From Bifidobacterium margollesii (lineage in GTDB: Bacteria > Actinomycetota > Actinomycetes > Actinomycetales > Bifidobacteriaceae), in NCBI RefSeq assembly GCF_002860355.1, contig NZ_NMWU01000021.1, forward strand, positions 1 to 64,000: a stretch of 64,000 nucleotides of DNA, given 5' to 3'. This document shows positions 63,707 to 64,000 of this stretch, piece after piece; position 1 is the stretch's first letter; every line of letters starts with the position of its first letter. The position numbers and the translations under genes were made by a program. The notes beneath the pieces are model-generated. The model was given only the letters and a program-made list of their open reading frames with translations. It was not told the DNA's origin and did not search any database.

Positions 63707-64000
63707 ATGACCACCAGAACGATCACTTCTCATTCCATACTGATTCCTCTGACGCAATTGTCAGCGTGTCTGGTTGTTCTGGGGTTCCGCGTTGCCTTGG
63801 GGATAACGCTTCGCCCATGGTATGCATTCGATCAGGGGGCCGATGACCGTCTGCTGGTCGATCAGGCAAGTGGAGCCGCCGGACTGGGCTACGGCTATAC
63901 GCTCGCCAAGAATCAGGGATATGCCATGCTCCTGAGAACCGCGCACGTTTTGAGAATCGACGTGGTAACACTTAACCTGCTGACTTTGATAACGGCGGCA
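63707..64000 (+). CDS. Membrane protein, N-terminal part (cut by window end)
   Basis: From ATG 63707, 98 codons are visible without a stop. The first 33 residues form a membrane helix (ILIPLTQLSACLVVLGFRVA). The loop RPWYAFDQGADDRLLVDQAS and then GLGYGYTLAKNQGYAMLLRT resemble the first outer loop of polytopic glycosyltransferase-like membrane proteins made for cell-wall polymers. A second helix begins at VVTLNLLTLIT. The family is tentative. Confidence 0.55.
   Translation, partial: MTTRTITSHSILIPLTQLSACLVVLGFRVALGITLRPWYAFDQGADDRLLVDQASGAAGLGYGYTLAKNQGYAMLLRTAHVLRIDVVTLNLLTLITAA

Overview
The window looks like part of a Bifidobacterium (Actinobacteria) chromosome. The DNA is GC-rich, Shine-Dalgarno sequences are strong GGAGG types, and the housekeeping genes (lepA-hemW, gltB-gltD, glycogen synthase, trmI, metE, metF, glnE, a GarA/OdhI-like FHA protein next to a MerR regulator) are bifidobacterial in sequence style and arrangement. 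The species call is inference from family knowledge; no search was run.

Region 1 (1 to about 12.9 kb) is a decaying mobile region. An IS30-type transposase end has cut a gene resembling an ADP-ribosyltransferase. Next come a zinc-ribbon/HicB-like/Vsr-like nuclease fusion, tRNA-Pro(GGG) with a terminator and 11-bp tandem repeats, and a phage structural block: HNH nuclease, small terminase, large terminase, MuF-type head protein, scaffold, capsid and two head-tail connector proteins. Several of these genes look like chimeras made by deletions: a minus-strand fusion at 2155-2781, terminase joined to a portal C-terminus, and capsid joined to a tail-fibre-like tail. The MuF protein ends in a papain-fold toxin domain interrupted by an amber codon, and the gene after it carries a clear frameshift. 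An internally deleted insertion sequence and an AbiE-type toxin-antitoxin pair with a gutted toxin follow.

Region 2 (13-19.3 kb) has two divergent secreted or surface proteins. One carries InlB-type repeats and DUF5648-like modules. The other is a large adhesin whose 3' end, including any sortase anchor, is lost. A pair of small multidrug resistance (SMR) transporters follows.

Region 3 (19.6-48.1 kb) is mostly core chromosome: methyltransferase, DUF805 protein, a two-component system, CPBP protease, TRIC channel, nucleoside hydrolase, rpsT, lepA-hemW (hemW holds a palindromic repeat inside its reading frame), gltBD, glycogen synthase, an ABC ATPase, trmI, a SixA-like phosphatase, metE with an attenuator-like leader hairpin, metF and glnE.

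Region 4 (48.1-64 kb) is rich in signalling and poorly known genes: a zinc-ribbon protein, a Ser/Thr kinase, an aldo/keto reductase with a SWIM zinc-finger protein, and a tightly overlapping six-gene operon at 52543-59022. That operon encodes a J-domain-like HPD protein, a HIRAN protein, a Sel1-repeat protein, a CoiA-like zinc-finger protein, a coiled-coil protein with a degenerate AAA-like C-terminus, and an unknown. It is the best candidate here for an undescribed system. FHA and MerR genes, two zinc-ribbon membrane proteins behind a G9/C9 homopolymer, a lipoprotein nuclease and a partial membrane protein close the window.
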